From positions 310,001 through 374,000 of the forward strand of contig NW_022985459.1 in the NCBI RefSeq assembly GCF_010093595.1: 64,000 nt of DNA. Reading direction: 5' to 3'. Source of the stretch: Mytilinidion resinicola (Eukaryota; Ascomycota; Dothideomycetes; Mytilinidiales; Mytilinidiaceae). Position 1 is the first letter of the stretch. Each line of letters begins with the position of its first letter. Positions 44,156-56,049 of the stretch are shown here, piece by piece. Position numbers and translations under genes: made by a program. Below the pieces are notes generated by a model. That model worked only from the letters and a program-made list of their open reading frames with translations. It had not been told where the DNA came from and did no database searches.

Positions 44156-44357
44156 CGGCCAGATAGAGGCCTAGCTGAGCAGCACGACCACACGCCTTCC
44201 ATATTGACACAATACGATCCTGCTTCGTGCACCCGAAGCAATCTCCTCACGGGCCGGCCCTGCAAATGATAGCTAGCTCCGCTACGACACCACAACTTCA
44301 GAGCACGCGATGTCCTCAACAAATACCGCTTGAACACAGCGGCATTAGGAAGAAATA

Positions 44358-44917
44358 GTGACCCTTTCTCTACCTCGGGATGATGCCTACCGGGACGGAG
44401 GAAGAACAAGCATACTCCGGTACATATTGAGATGGTCGGTTTGCTCAAGCGTCGAAAGACGTGAGGTCTCGACGAGGAGGAGGACAACACTGGCTTCAGC
44501 CATGCCGCAGAGAGGTCTCGAAGACGAAGAAGCCACTCCTCGCGATACAAACTCGTCTAGATTCGCAGGCACCGCGTAGGATGACCAGCTAGTCGTCATG
44601 ATGGTGGACAGCAGCGACTTTCTGCGATCCATGACTGTCGTAGGCACCATCAATCCCTGCTCCAGTTCTTTACTGCACACACCTCCATCCACCTATGTCC
44701 ATCCTGACTTCAAAGATCGCTCTAAAGTCCGGTCCGTCTCTTTGGCCAGGTTTCTTGCATAGTCCCACGAGACACACACCATACCTCAAGCTTCGCAGAA
44801 AGACTCCACCATTTCTGCAACGCGGCCCGAGGAAATCGAAACATACATACACAGAACGCTCACGTTGGAGGGGCTGATGACTATGTCCTCTCTTAGTGCA
44901 TTGCATTGCGATCTACG
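44358..44917 (+). pseudogene. Hypothetical protein with two in-frame TAGs
   Basis: One frame spans 44358-44917 and ends at a GTAAGC donor. It reads RYILRWSVCSSVERREVSTR, EEATPRDTNSSRFAGTA-stop-DDQLVVMMVDSSDF, then PPSTYVHPDFKDRSKVRSVS, ARFLA-stop-SHETHTIPQASQKD, RPEEIETYIHRTLTLEGLMT. The stops are TAG at 44577-44579 and 44760-44762, and the frame is coherent on both sides of each. No domain recognised. Confidence 0.5.
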
Positions 44918-45719
44918 GTAAGCTTGCCTTCAAACCCATTCACACCGGCACAGCCGTACATTCTCTATTACGATAAGACTTTTTATACATTAGGAAACAC
45001 GTAACCTGTTAAGAACTCCAAGCTCTATAACGCCATCGTAGACCCCACCATTTCATTCTGTAGACCTAAGCAAGCACATGCTGACCTCGTATAGTCACTT
45101 CATCAGGGCTCTTCCTCTACTCGAATGCTCCGATGGACTCAGATCCTTTGCCCGCCTCGCCGTAAGAGACGCAGTCCCGCTATATATAGTGCAGATGCTC
45201 GACCGCAATCCCTATACTTGGAATCATAGCAAGCGAGACGAGGTCTATCTGCTTCAAGTCTGGACCTCCGAGTTAGACCCTCAAGGCCGTCGTCAACCGG
45301 CTGCAGGAGACCCCGGAGCCCAGTCATAACACGGAGCACTCCTGCCCGGACTGCGCCCTGGCCAATATGACTTCGTAGAAGTCGGATAAGGCAGCTGCCA
45401 CGCCATACAACCACTGCACAAGACGTACCGAGTATATTAGGGAGGACTCAAGCGATAGTATGGGCCGTATTTGGGAACCACCTACTCGGCTACACGATTC
45501 TGGAAACCGAACTTCGACTCATTTCTGCAACCTTCGATCATGGACAGCATCAGCCTAGGCATGCTTCGTAGCAACAAGATCCCATGCTCGGTCTCATCAT
45601 ACTCAGGGAGATCCGTTTGGTTTGGGACATCTGCGCCCGGATTTGGTGGGCCAAGGGGGAGCCAGCGCCATAGGATACTCACTTTGGCCAGTCCATAGAG
45701 CACTGCAAGCGACGTCGCT

Positions 45720-46055
45720 TACTAAATCTACTAGCTCAACTCACCTTGCTCATCCTACTGACCTTTCGAACCGAAACCCCCCTTCTAACCTAAGTCCCCG
45801 TGCTAACCTTCACCCTTATAACTCTAATTGCCTCTAATAACCCAACTTACCGTACTAACGTAAACGCTTCTAACGTAGCTCCCTTCCTCAACCTACTAAC
45901 CCTACTAACTCTAACTTGTCTACTAATCCAACCAAGTTAAATCTCCCTTCTAACCTAGTTTCCCTGCTAACCCGACTCGCTCTTCTAAAACAACCCGGCC
46001 TTCTAACCTAAGTCGCCCTCTAACCTACTTATCATCCAACCTGGATTAACTCTAC
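45720..46055 (+). repeat. CTAAC-rich degenerate minisatellite
   Basis: About 20 occurrences of CTAAC/CTAAT are spaced 8-20 bp apart, often inside CCTTCTAACCTAAGTCCCC-like units. The G-poor strand is C/T/A-rich. It resembles neither a perfect telomere array (CCCTAA) nor any other array in the window. No coding potential. Confidence 0.7.
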
Positions 46056-46079
46056 TAATCTATGTCCACCAAACATTCG

Positions 46080-47940
46080 AACCAAATCCACTGAATCAAT
46101 TTCCGCTATCACTCTCCCCCCGGAAACAGCCCGATGGATAAGTTACATCTTCGCCATGGCCACTGTTATGCTGTTCCACATGCCAGAAGCAGCGTCCACA
46201 TAATGCACAGACAGGCTCCTCGTTCTTTGTCTCTCCTTCAACTGCTGCAAACTCGCGCCACTATTCGGAAACCTATCCCACCCCTCACACTGAAATTGGG
46301 AAACTCATGCGGACCACAATCAGCGGCGCGACAACTTCCTTAGCAGCCTAGAAACAAGCTCGACGACACCGGCAAGCCTAAGATGCACAACTTCGGCTCG
46401 GAGAGAAATCGCACGTTTCCAAGGCGAAGTTAGTGAGATGAGGATCAACGAGGTTTATGGCAAGGAGGTCGCAGCCTTGCGCTCCGTGTTTGCGATCTCG
46501 GTTCCCAGCCATGGTAGAAGCGACGGATGATTTGGCCGGCCCGATTATGTTCAAGGTCATCTCGTGAGCGTGAGTCCAAAGCCTTCAGCTTGAACGAAGG
46601 AAGTTGTGCTAACAATCAAGATAGCAGGGTCGGTTTCGCGGTACTGGTCCTAAACGGTAATCCCACCGCTCCGATTGTCAATTCTAAACCCCGGACCGCC
46701 GATTCAACCTCCCGTCAGCGCATGAAAGATATATCTGGAACTGCTAGTCTGCTGTCTACCACGAGCCGTTTCTCAGCTATTTTTCGGCGCGGCATCGTCC
46801 TTATATACCACGCCAAGGCCCGCATTCTCCCAGTCGACACCTTAACGACCAATTCGCACCTTGACCACGGCGACGGTGGTCTTCTCCTGAAAGCCCGGCG
46901 TTAAAGGTGGCGTTGGTGTCTTAAAGTGGTGCTATTCCGCATATAGTAGTTTAGGATAATTAATAGGATTTGCGGGCCGCGGCTAAGGATAACTTAAAGG
47001 CGACAAGGATGCTAGGATAGATTGTGTAGAGGCCTTTTACATAAGATAATTTTATAGCATGGTTTAAGATATTAATTTTAGAGAAGGTCGCATAGGGAAA
47101 GATAGTGGGCTTAACACAGGATTAGGAGCTGCGCACTTAATGTTTGGAGCCGGCTTATGGATAATACAGCGGCAACATAAATTTGTTTAGCAGTTAGCAA
47201 GTAAAGATATATTACCTACGCCTTCGCAGGCATAGCATGATTATACTTCGAGATACCGACGCCCGGGATGTATTCTCTACTCGCTCTATTTTGCCTTGAT
47301 GCTTGATGTATGATGAATTGCATGTAGGGTGACTTGCTAATGCTTAGTTGCCTTAGATCGAGAGCCGTTCTAGCATTCTCTCTGCTTCTCCGCCACCCTT
47401 CCTTCTCTAGATATTATTCTGTACAAGCGGCCTTAATCCTGTTAATATTCTACGAGCTTTCGCGCAACCGGGTCGTAATTCCTCATATTTCTCACCGCGC
47501 GTGAGGGGGAGTGGGACTTCTTTTTTGTCAGTGAATCATTTTGAGCGCTACAGTGACAGCGAAGGCGATTGACGCTCTCAGTAGGCTTAAGAGGAGTATT
47601 TATTACATTGTTTCGGTCTTTAGAAGCACTTACATAAGTCTGGGCAGCGGCCATTAAGATCCACCCAGCCGGGCTACCCAAGGTCTTTACCAACCTGTGA
47701 CAGCGCCACACTTGAGCCACCGACAGCCTAGCTCATGCCAACGTGGTTTTCCCCATTAGCGCGACCCCTTCACCACCAAATCCAAATACCCAGCTCACCT
47801 CTCTCGATCCACATTTCTGCCTGCCCAGCCGTGCAAGCCCAGGCCCTCCTCGCGAACTACCACCAACCGGTCAAATTTATATCACAGACATGGGCAAGTG
47901 AAGTACAAGAACAGGTTGAGCAGTAATATACGTCCTGATA
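46080..47940. other. Weak coding signals, then A/T-rich DNA
   Basis: 46134-46900 has interrupted frames (for example REIARFQGEVSEMRINEVYG and KEVAALRSVFAISVPSHGRS in one plus frame, broken by TGA). 46900-47720 is A/T-richer with no gene recognised. Confidence 0.25.
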
Positions 47941-47946
47941 GGTGAC

Positions 47947-47978
47947 GGAGGGGAGGGGAGGGGAGGGGAGGGGAGGGT
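47947..47978 (+). repeat. GGGGA repeat with G-quadruplex potential
   Basis: GGAGGGGAGGGGAGGGGAGG and onward: five G-runs of three or four separated by single A. Confidence 0.85.
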
Positions 47979-48479
47979 GAGGGTAAAAAAGTGAGGCTTC
48001 CGCCATCATAATGAGCAAACCGAAACCCCATCTTCTAACGCCTTTCCGAAGGTAATCATACAACAACTCCCCGCACACGACTTTCCAGCCAGACTCCTAA
48101 ACCCCTCTCACGGTCGCAAGACCACAAGCACCGTCCAAGGCCTCTCTTTAACCGAGTTTAAACTTGCATTCCACTATCCGGAGGATGGAACATCAAAGCG
48201 GCGCGTCGCTGAGACCCCAGAGCATAACGCGCGACTCATCACTCTATCACACCGTCATGCGCTCCACAGCTACCCGTCCGACTCAGGGCTCGGGGCACGG
48301 AACAAAGCCCCCACCGGCTTTTTTGGTGGTCTCCTGTCCCCGGAATGTCCTCCTCACACTGGCGTTTTATACCCAGCACAAGCCAGCCCCTCCCCGTGCC
48401 CAGAGGCCCAGGATCTCCGCAGCCCACCCCTCTAGCAGTACACCTAGCAACCAGTTCAGGGCGGGGAACAACCACATCA

Positions 48480-48577
48480 TGGCAGCAACCGAGACGAAGA
48501 AGGGCGAGATCGAGGTGACCCACGGCGCTTGGGAATCGCAACTCCCATCACCTTCGCACGCGAATCATCCTGTCTAA
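48480..48577 (+). CDS. Short ORF
   Basis: ATG in a good context (CACATCATGGC) opens MAATETKKGEIEVTHGAWES and ends after 32 codons at TAA. It could be a first exon, but no downstream exon was identified. A GATGAT run (48625-48640) follows. Confidence 0.2.
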
Positions 48578-48895
48578 TCTCGACACAGAACAAGGAGCTG
48601 TATGCCGTGTACGTGATGTATTGGATGATGATGATGATGAAAGAGAAGAGAGAGAGGTCTGGAGGAAGGTGAGGTTATATACAAGGTGGCATGCGCCTGC
48701 CGTAGCCCTCACCGCTACTCCATGACACTCGCGAAACCCAGGCGCTGGGCGCTTCGATGCCGCCGGCGATTTCGAGCACGCGTCTAGGATGCGCGGGTAT
48801 TCTAGCAGCGAGACTGCTAAAGAGAGGGTTTCTAACCGCCACTGGTTGCGGCGCGGTCTTTGGAGAATGGCGACGGCAAGCCGGCTATATGGGTA

Positions 48896-48917
48896 CCCCC
48901 CCCCCCCCCCCCCCCCC
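48896..48917 (+). repeat. Poly-C run of 22
   Basis: An uninterrupted run of about 22 C followed by AACCCCC. Length may be affected by sequencing. Confidence 0.85.
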
Positions 48918-49606
48918 AACCCCCTCCAGCGCATATATGGCATAAGCTAACATGTTCGTAGTAGGGCTGGCTGCGGACCTCTTCGACGACCGACCCCGAG
49001 CTTTACGGCGTTAAGATTGTTAGATGGATACGTCTCCGCTGAGCGCATACGCCCGGGGTGCCGGCGCACGACTTGGACCCACTCGAGGCGGCTCCGTTGG
49101 AGAACTCGGCGGTACAATGTGGGAGTTGGAGGGAGAGAGCAGCATGAAACGGGGAGAGTGAGGGCTGTGTATCTTCCCGAAGCGCGCCTGTGCGCATGCA
49201 ATTTCTAGGCAACAATAGAAACAGGGATAACGTTCAGCGCCACACACTCCGACGGCGTCTGGCCTATTCGCGAGGATGCTCTTGCAGAAGCTCCCTGGAC
49301 CATCCACATTCCCAATCCAGAGACCCTCGCCCTCGCCCTCGCCGGGCGGACCGGCGATGCCCGCATGGAGCTGGAGCGGCTCTGACAGACACGCCGAAGG
49401 AAAGGAATTGCGATTGGGGCGACGAAAAGCTACGATCTGGTTCCTCTGCTATATTCACTTCTGCTCCAACCAATCCGCACGCTTCGCAGTCTCCCCCTCG
49501 CACTCAGCTTCCCTATCCGCCGTCTATCCCTCAAATCCACCCCCCGCATCACCCTCCCGTTCCAATCTCGTCACTCCATCCCTCCACCTCCTCTATCCCG
49601 CATCGG

Positions 49607-50041
49607 TTACTTAGATAGCCTCTGCAACGCCATCTCGGGGATCCACGAAAGCCCGGTGTGCCTTGGCGTGCGGGCGAGCGCGCAGGAGAGGACGGAGCGA
49701 ATGGTGTTCGTCGTCGCCGGCGTAGCGTGCCGAGGAGGAAAGGGAGATGGCGGTGCCGAGAATCTATGTGAGAATGGTGGGGTGGAAGGGGGAGAGGAGG
49801 GTCGGACGGAGCTGAGGATGATGGTGCAGAGAGAGTTGTGGTAGGTGAGGAGAGACAGAGGCGGGGGGGATGGAGAGGAAGGTGGGTGGAGGCGGGCCGC
49901 TGAAGGAAGTAAGGGAAGAGGTGGTGGAGGTGTTGTAGTGGTAGCATAGGGCTAAGGTGGAGTTGCAGGAGAGGCGGTGGCGATTAAGGAGAGGATGCTG
50001 CTAGAGGCGCCTAGGATGGCTGTGACGCGTTTTGGAGGCAT
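49607..50041 (-). pseudogene. Possible small secreted Pro/Ser-rich protein with in-frame TAG
   Basis: ATG at 50041 opens MPPKRVTAILGASSSILSLI, ATASPATPP, then TAG (49952-49954), then PYATTTTPPPLPLLPSAARL and onward to TAA at 49607, in one frame. The first ~26 residues have a signal-peptide layout (basic start, hydrophobic core, small residues). The rest is Pro/Ser/Thr-rich. The opposite strand is also open for long stretches because of skewed composition, so this call is weak. Confidence 0.3.
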
Positions 50042-51225
50042 TCTAGGGTTTGATGGATGCTTTTCCAGAGACGGCGTGTTCAAGACGGTTGCTCGCGAGC
50101 TGATTTGGAGTTTTGATTTAATCTCTAAATGTGGATTCTCAGGTTGGAGATACGCAGAGGGGTAATGGAAGAGCAAGACGCTTACCTCACTTTACCTTTT
50201 AACTGATGTACGAGAGTCTGTGTATGAGAATCCGAATTAAAGTTCCCCGGTAACAAACTCCAGTGAAACCCTTTTGAATCATCTCGGGATGGCACGCATG
50301 ATCCCAAGCCCCGATTTGGATTTTATTTGTGGGGAATGCTGGGCAGATATCATGAAGGCATCGAGATGTTGGATATTGATGATTCTCTCGTCCTAATCTT
50401 GGTTCTGAGGATATGCACTTGTGGATATCCCTTGAAGAGGTTCGTCTTGCGAGCGTGCATGTCAATCCCACGCCCAGGCAAAGATTACCGGAGTTGAAGG
50501 GACGTGATATCTCCGGGACGGAGGAACGCATTCGATAGAGCTCGTGCTATCTCCAGTGATTATTTCTCGTCCGTTCAAGTTTAAGAGATTGTTTTGGGGG
50601 ATTGAAGGTCAGATGTTGGGTTACTTTGATGCTCGTGAACGCATTCCGGGGTCCTGGGACGAGGTCGAAAGAAGCTTTGCCGCTCCAAGCCGGACCGCTT
50701 CAAGAAGCGGGGAGCAAGAGTCACGTGATGTGCATTGAACTTGTCTACGAATGATTAGATCATTGGAGCTGCAGCAGAACTGCCATTAAGCAGCACACAT
50801 ACTTCAATAAAATGCATTATCTCTATAGCCCCAACACCATCGTCGCCAGCACGTGACCATCCCGATGCACCCTCAGCCGCACCTCGATGGTCAACGCCAA
50901 CCACGGGCGCATGTCCATCTCGGGCGCATGTCCATCTCAGGCGATGCACCGGCCCTTATCTCTCCCGCCATCCCTCCCAAGCCCTCCCATCCCTCGTGGC
51001 GCCGTCTAACCTGGCACGGCAAGCGCACGCGACGCCTTGGACCGGGGCGTGCAGCAGCGATTGGCGGGGCGGCTTATCAGCGTGGGCGCCCGATACGACG
51101 CTATCAGTCGCAGGGACCGACGCCGGGGTGCTGGAACTTATACCGTGGAACCCCTCGGGCTTTATTTCGACCTCATTCACGGTATTATTGCCAGAGCGAA
51201 GACGATTGGAAAGAGGAAAGGAGCC

Positions 51226-53168
51226 ATGTCTATCCCTGTTGTGCGACGCCGAACGAATAGTGTCACTGCCGCTGATGTTGCGATCCATGATGAGGATAAG
51301 CTGGCCGAGTTGGGGTATAAGCAGGAGTTGAATCGGAGCTGGAGCGCGTTGCATAATTTTGGGGTGTCGTTTTCGATTATTGTGAGTGTTTTCAGACTCT
51401 TCTTGTCATGTTCTTGCACGCGCTTTGATTTTCGGAAGCGGTTGCGGTTTGGCCATGTGGAGTGATGGATTGTGGACGCAGCGTCAAGATGGTGGTTCGT
51501 GGTTTAGGAACGCGATTGTGTCTCAATGCGCTTCAGAAAGAGACATCGTGTTGGGAGAATAGGAAAGCGTGAGACGGGTCGATAAAGAGTCGGGATTTTG
51601 TCAATGGAGTGCTAATCAAGCATGCAGAGTGTCGTCACGGGTATCACGACTCTCTTCTCCTATGGATTGACCGGTAAGCCCCAAACTTTCATATGCCATG
51701 TAAAGCGTTACGCAGCTAACATTCCCAGTCGGTGGCCCTGCCGTCATGAGCGTGGTAAGTCAGATACTCACCCCATGTCCACAGCATACTCACCCCCCAG
51801 GGCTGGATCATCGTAACCTTCATGACCATCTTCGTCGGGCTGGGCATGGCCGAAATCGTCTCCGCCATCCCCACCAGCGGCGGGCCCTACTTCTGGTCCG
51901 CCATCCTGGCACCCCCCTCGCAAGCCCCCTTCTGGTCCTGGATGACGGGCTGGTTCAACCTACTCGGCCAAGTCGCCGTGACCACGGGCATCACCTTCGG
52001 CTGCGCAGGTCTCATCTCGACACTCGCCTCCATCAACGGCACCTACACGCCAACGGCCGGGCGCACCATCGGCATCTACGCCGCGCTGCTCGTATCCCAC
52101 GGCACCGTCAACACCTTCGGCGTCAGCGTGCTGCGCTACCTCAACAACTCCTCCATCATCCTGCACTCGCTCGGCGTGTCCGCCATCGCCATCGCTGTGC
52201 TGGCCAAAGCGCCGCACCACCAGCCCGCGTCTTTCGTCTTCCAGAAGTTCTACGACGGCACCGGCGACCCCGGGTGGAGCGTGCGCGCCTCGCCCGCCTA
52301 CGTCGCCGCCTGCGGCGTGCTGATGTCGCAGTACACCATCACCGGCTTCGACGCGTCGGCGCACCTCTCCGAGGAAACCAAGAAAGCGGAGTGGAGCGCG
52401 CCCATGGGCGTGCTGACGTCCATCATCGTGTCGGGCATCTTCGGCTTCTTCTACCTGCTCGCGCTGCTCTTCAGCATCCAGGACTTCGACAGCACCGTCG
52501 ACTCGGCCGTCGGGCAGCCGGTGCTGCAGATCTTCATCGACGTGTTCGGCACCAACGGCGCCATCGTGCTCATGACGCTGATCATCGTGTGCGTGTGGCA
52601 CTGCGGCCTGTTCTCCCTGACGAGCAACTCGCGCATGATGTTCGGGTTTGCGCGCGACGGCGGCTTGCCGCACTTCTTCCACGACGTCGACGTGCGGTTC
52701 AAGAGCCCCGTGCGCACCGTGTGGCTCGCTGCGTTCCTTGCCTTCTTGCTCGCGATCCCGTCGCTTGGTTCCTCCGTCGCGTTCGCGGCCGCGACGTCCA
52801 TCGCGACCATCGGGCTGTATATCTCCTACGGCCTGCCGATCCTCATCGGGGCGCTCTGGCCCGGGAATTTCGCGAAGGGCCCGTTTAACCTGGGGGTTGC
52901 GAGCAGGCCTGTGGCGGCGGTCGCGGTGCTCTGGATCTGCTTTATCAGTATTATCTTTTGCTTGCCGACGGCGAATCCGGTCACCAGCCAGACGCTGAAT
53001 TATACGCCGGTGGCGGTGGGGATTATTCTGTTTTTTTCGTTGGGGAGCTGGTTTGTGTGGGCGCGGAAGTGGTTTACCGGGCCGATTAAGAATGTGGATG
53101 GCCGGGTCGTGATTGAGACGCAGGAGGATCCGGTGGCGGTTGCCGAGGGGCGGGTGGAGAAGTTTTAG
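51226..53168 (+). CDS. Amino acid/GABA/choline-type permease (APC superfamily), intact
   Basis: Exons 51226-51381, 51628-51673, 51729-51754 and 51801-53168 join to 531 codons, a normal length for fungal amino acid/choline permeases. Donors are GTGAGT, GTAAGC and GTAAGT; acceptors are GCAG, CCAG and CCAG. The splices restore the family N-terminus: GYKQELNRSWSALHNFGVSF, SIISVVTGITTLFSYGL, GGPAVMS, then MAEIVSAIPTSGGPYFW. Further hallmarks are ITGFDASAHLSEETKKAEW in the middle and NSRMMFGFARDGGLPHFF before the last helices. About twelve membrane segments are expected at the plasma membrane, importing amino acids, GABA or choline by proton symport; the substrate cannot be told. GC-rich third positions, no internal stops, TAG terminator. 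The upstream in-frame ATG at 51037 adds sequence unlike the family, so 51226 is preferred. Confidence 0.95.
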
Positions 53169-53645
53169 CCGGTTTGGACGGCGAGGTCTCTCTCGTTGGG
53201 GGGGAGTCTTTTTGGATGTGAAGGGGTGGTGGATGCGGACCGATTATGTGGGTCTTTCTTTTTTGGTGAAGAGTTCGCGCCGTGGTTAGGGTAATGTGCT
53301 TGGAGCTCGTCTTCGCGTCTTCTGCGCTGTGCGTGCTTCGTCGAGATTTGGATGTGCTCATGGGAAAACGTCCACGTTGCCGAGATATCAGTGTTTGATT
53401 CTGCGACACGGTATCTGGAGCCTGTCTGCTCGCCATTTAAAGCTCCGCAGTCCTTCTCGATGGGGGTAGTAAGTATGCCCGCTTATACCGCTATCCCGTG
53501 TTGCGTACTGGATGAAACACGATGATAGAGGGCGTCTAGTAGTGACGGCAAGCATCTTTGGAAACGGCCAAGATACGAAAATGCCCTTTTCGGGCAAGCC
53601 TTGGCAAAACTGAGTGGGCAAAGTGGCGAACACCTAAGCAGAGAC

Positions 53646-53705
53646 CATTTTGTATCTTGGCATAGAAATTCAAGTGCCAAGGATTTTATGCTGAGATACA
53701 AAATG
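53646..53705 (+). repeat. 18-bp imperfect inverted repeat
   Basis: CATTTTGTATCTTGGCAT (53646-53663) and ATGCTGAGATACAAAATG (53688-53705) are reverse complements except at two positions, separated by 24 bp. A third partial copy of the arm (CTGTATCTTGGCG) lies near 53766. It could fold as a hairpin downstream of the permease; at ~480 bp past the stop it is unlikely to be its 3' end signal. Confidence 0.7.
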
Positions 53706-54488
53706 CGTTCGACGCTTTTGCACCCTGGTCACGCGAAGCGCTGGTTATTTAGGTCGGTAAATTCTGTATCTTGGCGTTGGTACGCGTCTCATTCTGAGGG
53801 TCTACTTGATTTTGGTGAATTAGATTTACTAAGGCGTAACACACAGAGAATACCCAGGTAGGGGTGGAAAAGTGGTGAACATAGAGGCTAGTGTGTTCTC
53901 TTGGTGTTTTTTAAGTTGGGTCTATATGCGGCAGGCTTAAGATGGAGATGGTATCGGCAAGTAGAAGCTCGTCTTTAGTAGGTTTGAATGTTAGTAGTGC
54001 AGTAACGTCCTGGATTTTTGCTGTTGAATCGGTAGGCTGGTTACGGTGCCAGGTGCCGTGTTCGTCGAGGGGCTATTGTAAACGATACGGATACTCCATG
54101 GGATGGTGATCGATGTCGTTCAGTTTGGCCCGGTTGACGTCGATTGGCGCGGACTAGTGAACTTGGATGATGAATGAAGTTTCTCGCTGAAGACACTGCT
54201 AAGAAGGGTTGAGGTCTTCATCAGGACGGCTGACAAGCTTTGCGGTCCCTTCAACATCGGCGATGGCGGTTTCGCGGATGTGCAAAAGAGTAGCTGTGTC
54301 AACAGGCTCCTCCTATGTATGGTGAGAGACGTGCACGCTGCCGAAAAGTGCTTGGATTTTCCCCTTTACTTCAAGCCTTGGTTGAAACATCCGGCTCGAA
54401 TATCATATTGTACTTTGTCGTCCTTCTTGTGCTCCTCCTCCTGATTGCGCTTCATTTGGACTCCGACTTTGGACCGGCTACCAGTGCG

Positions 54489-54800
54489 AGGGATGATAAG
54501 CATTGAGCAGGTCAATCTGTCTATCTCGCCAAGGCTGTGAAAGCAGTTGACGATGTCATGACTTTAAGGTCGAGGCTTGAAGCGATCGAGACTTGCTACT
54601 TCGAGATTTATCCCAGACTTATGGTTGAGCTGCGACAGCTCAGCCTCCTTAGTTGCAAAGAGGGTTCAATCTTCGTGGCCCCGAACCGAGAAGCATCGAC
54701 GTTTCAGGCATTACCCTAGCGAGTCTGGAACGAGTACTGTGTCGACTGCTGCAGTAGAAGCCATGGGTTCGACCAAACTGCTTCTGCGTATCTTGGGGTG
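54489..54800 (+). pseudogene. Hypothetical fragment
   Basis: The frame reads AKAVKAVDDVMTLRSRLEAI, ETCYFEIYPRLMVELRQLSL, ending at TAG 54717; another frame continues ESGTSTVSTAAVEAMGSTKL. At about 54800 a GTGAGG donor starts an intron-like segment with CCTAAT and a T/C-rich tract ending CCCTATAG near 54850. Helical N-terminal part; no family recognised. Confidence 0.35.
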
Positions 54801-55164
54801 AGGTAGCACCGCCGGTTCCTAATTTACTTTTTCTTCCCCCTTCCCCTATAGGTGGTGTGTTCGTGGACAGGGCTTTCGGCCGTTGCTCCTACCATCCGGT
54901 GCAACAGTTAGCTTTCACCGCTTGTAGTCAGAACTCTTCGAGCAATTCGCACAGAGCCTAGCAGCAGTGCCAGACGTCAAAATACAAAACGAGAAAGAAT
55001 TTTGCATCATAAGCCCATCGAGCTATATCCCCGGTCGAGGCTCCTGCTACTAGCATGTGTAGAATTTGTCCCAGAGAACGGCAGCAAATCACCCGCTAAC
55101 TCTGAGAGCTGTCGCAATCGGACGCCCTATGAGCTAAGTCTGCTTCTGCTAGTCTCTGCAAGGC

Positions 55165-55371
55165 TCATCTCTTTGTTGGTGCAGCGCAATTGGTGTTGTA
55201 GACCAGGGCCGCAACAGTGGGTCTATCCACGTCCTCGCTAATACTCTTTCGCTCCGGGTCGGATAAGTCGACCACCACGCGAACCCTGAAGCCCAGGGAG
55301 GCCTTGTGAAAAAGCTTGGGAAGATCAGGTTGATACGGCTGATCATCCTTTCTGTTTAACGTCTCCAGCAC
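55165..55371 (-). CDS. Hypothetical fragment
   Basis: A 68-codon minus-strand frame reading QPDLPKLFHKASLGFRVRVV, VDLSDPERKSISEDVDRPTV, ending at TAG. Ordinary composition; no family recognised and no clear partner exon. Confidence 0.3.
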   Translation of the reverse strand: MLETLNRKDDQPYQPDLPKLFHKASLGFRVRVVVDLSDPERKSISEDVDRPTVAALVYNTNCAAPTKR

Positions 55372-56049
55372 GTCTGGGTGGATGTGCGCGACCGAGCCAA
55401 CCAGTTGGCAGATATCGTGCTAGACTTTGAGGAGGGGTAAGAAAAGCCGCAGATAATCAAGAAAAGACATCGCAATGCTTATTTGAACGCCTCGAGAGGA
55501 CGCTGTCTAGTGTCGAGGAAGATGAAAAAAGCTTGGAGAGGACTGGTGACGGGAGGAGGCAATGGCGATGGCAGAAGTATCGAAGAAGCACTCTCCCGAA
55601 CTCGCCATCTTTAAGCTCTGGATGTAGATGTGGTGCCGGGCATCTACGCACATTAACGCGTATCCTAAGGATAATGTGGACCAATACCACTGCATAATGG
55701 CATCGATTGAGGTCGTGTTTCTTGTATTCCAAGTAAGGTGGACGCAGCTAATTGAAATGCAAGCAGATCAGCCTTGCACAGTCAATCTAATCCGCAGTGC
55801 CTGGAAAGAGATAGTGTAAGTGATCAGACTATGAACCCATACCGTTGCATGATGGCATCCCTTGGAATGGTAAGTTCTTCTATTCCTGTTAAACTGAATC
55901 TAGCCAATGAAATTGCAACTAGCTGATTGCAGTGTAATCAGCCAACTGACTTAATGCAAGTACATCGGTCATACAAAGCCAACCTATTGTCCGGTTGTAG
56001 AAAACCAAAGTGTAACCATAGAGCTCCATAGTCGACGCACACAGCATCC

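Noticed and set aside
3205..44762. TAG reassigned as a sense codon in this organism
   Set aside because: Attractive because of the many isolated TAGs, but the intact permease ends in TAG with none inside, relics also carry frameshifts, and RIP explains the bias.
51037..51225. Upstream in-frame extension of the permease start
   Set aside because: Adds 63 residues unlike the family; the ATG at 51226 gives the usual short hydrophilic N-terminus.
51960..52682. 240-codon antisense ORF across the permease
   Set aside because: Shadow of the GC-rich third positions of the real gene; composition (His/Asp/Gly/Val-rich) is typical of antisense frames.
51746..52888. 380-codon plus-strand ORF overlapping the permease in another frame
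   Set aside because: Extremely Arg/His-rich and out of frame with the family-matching translation; a shadow.
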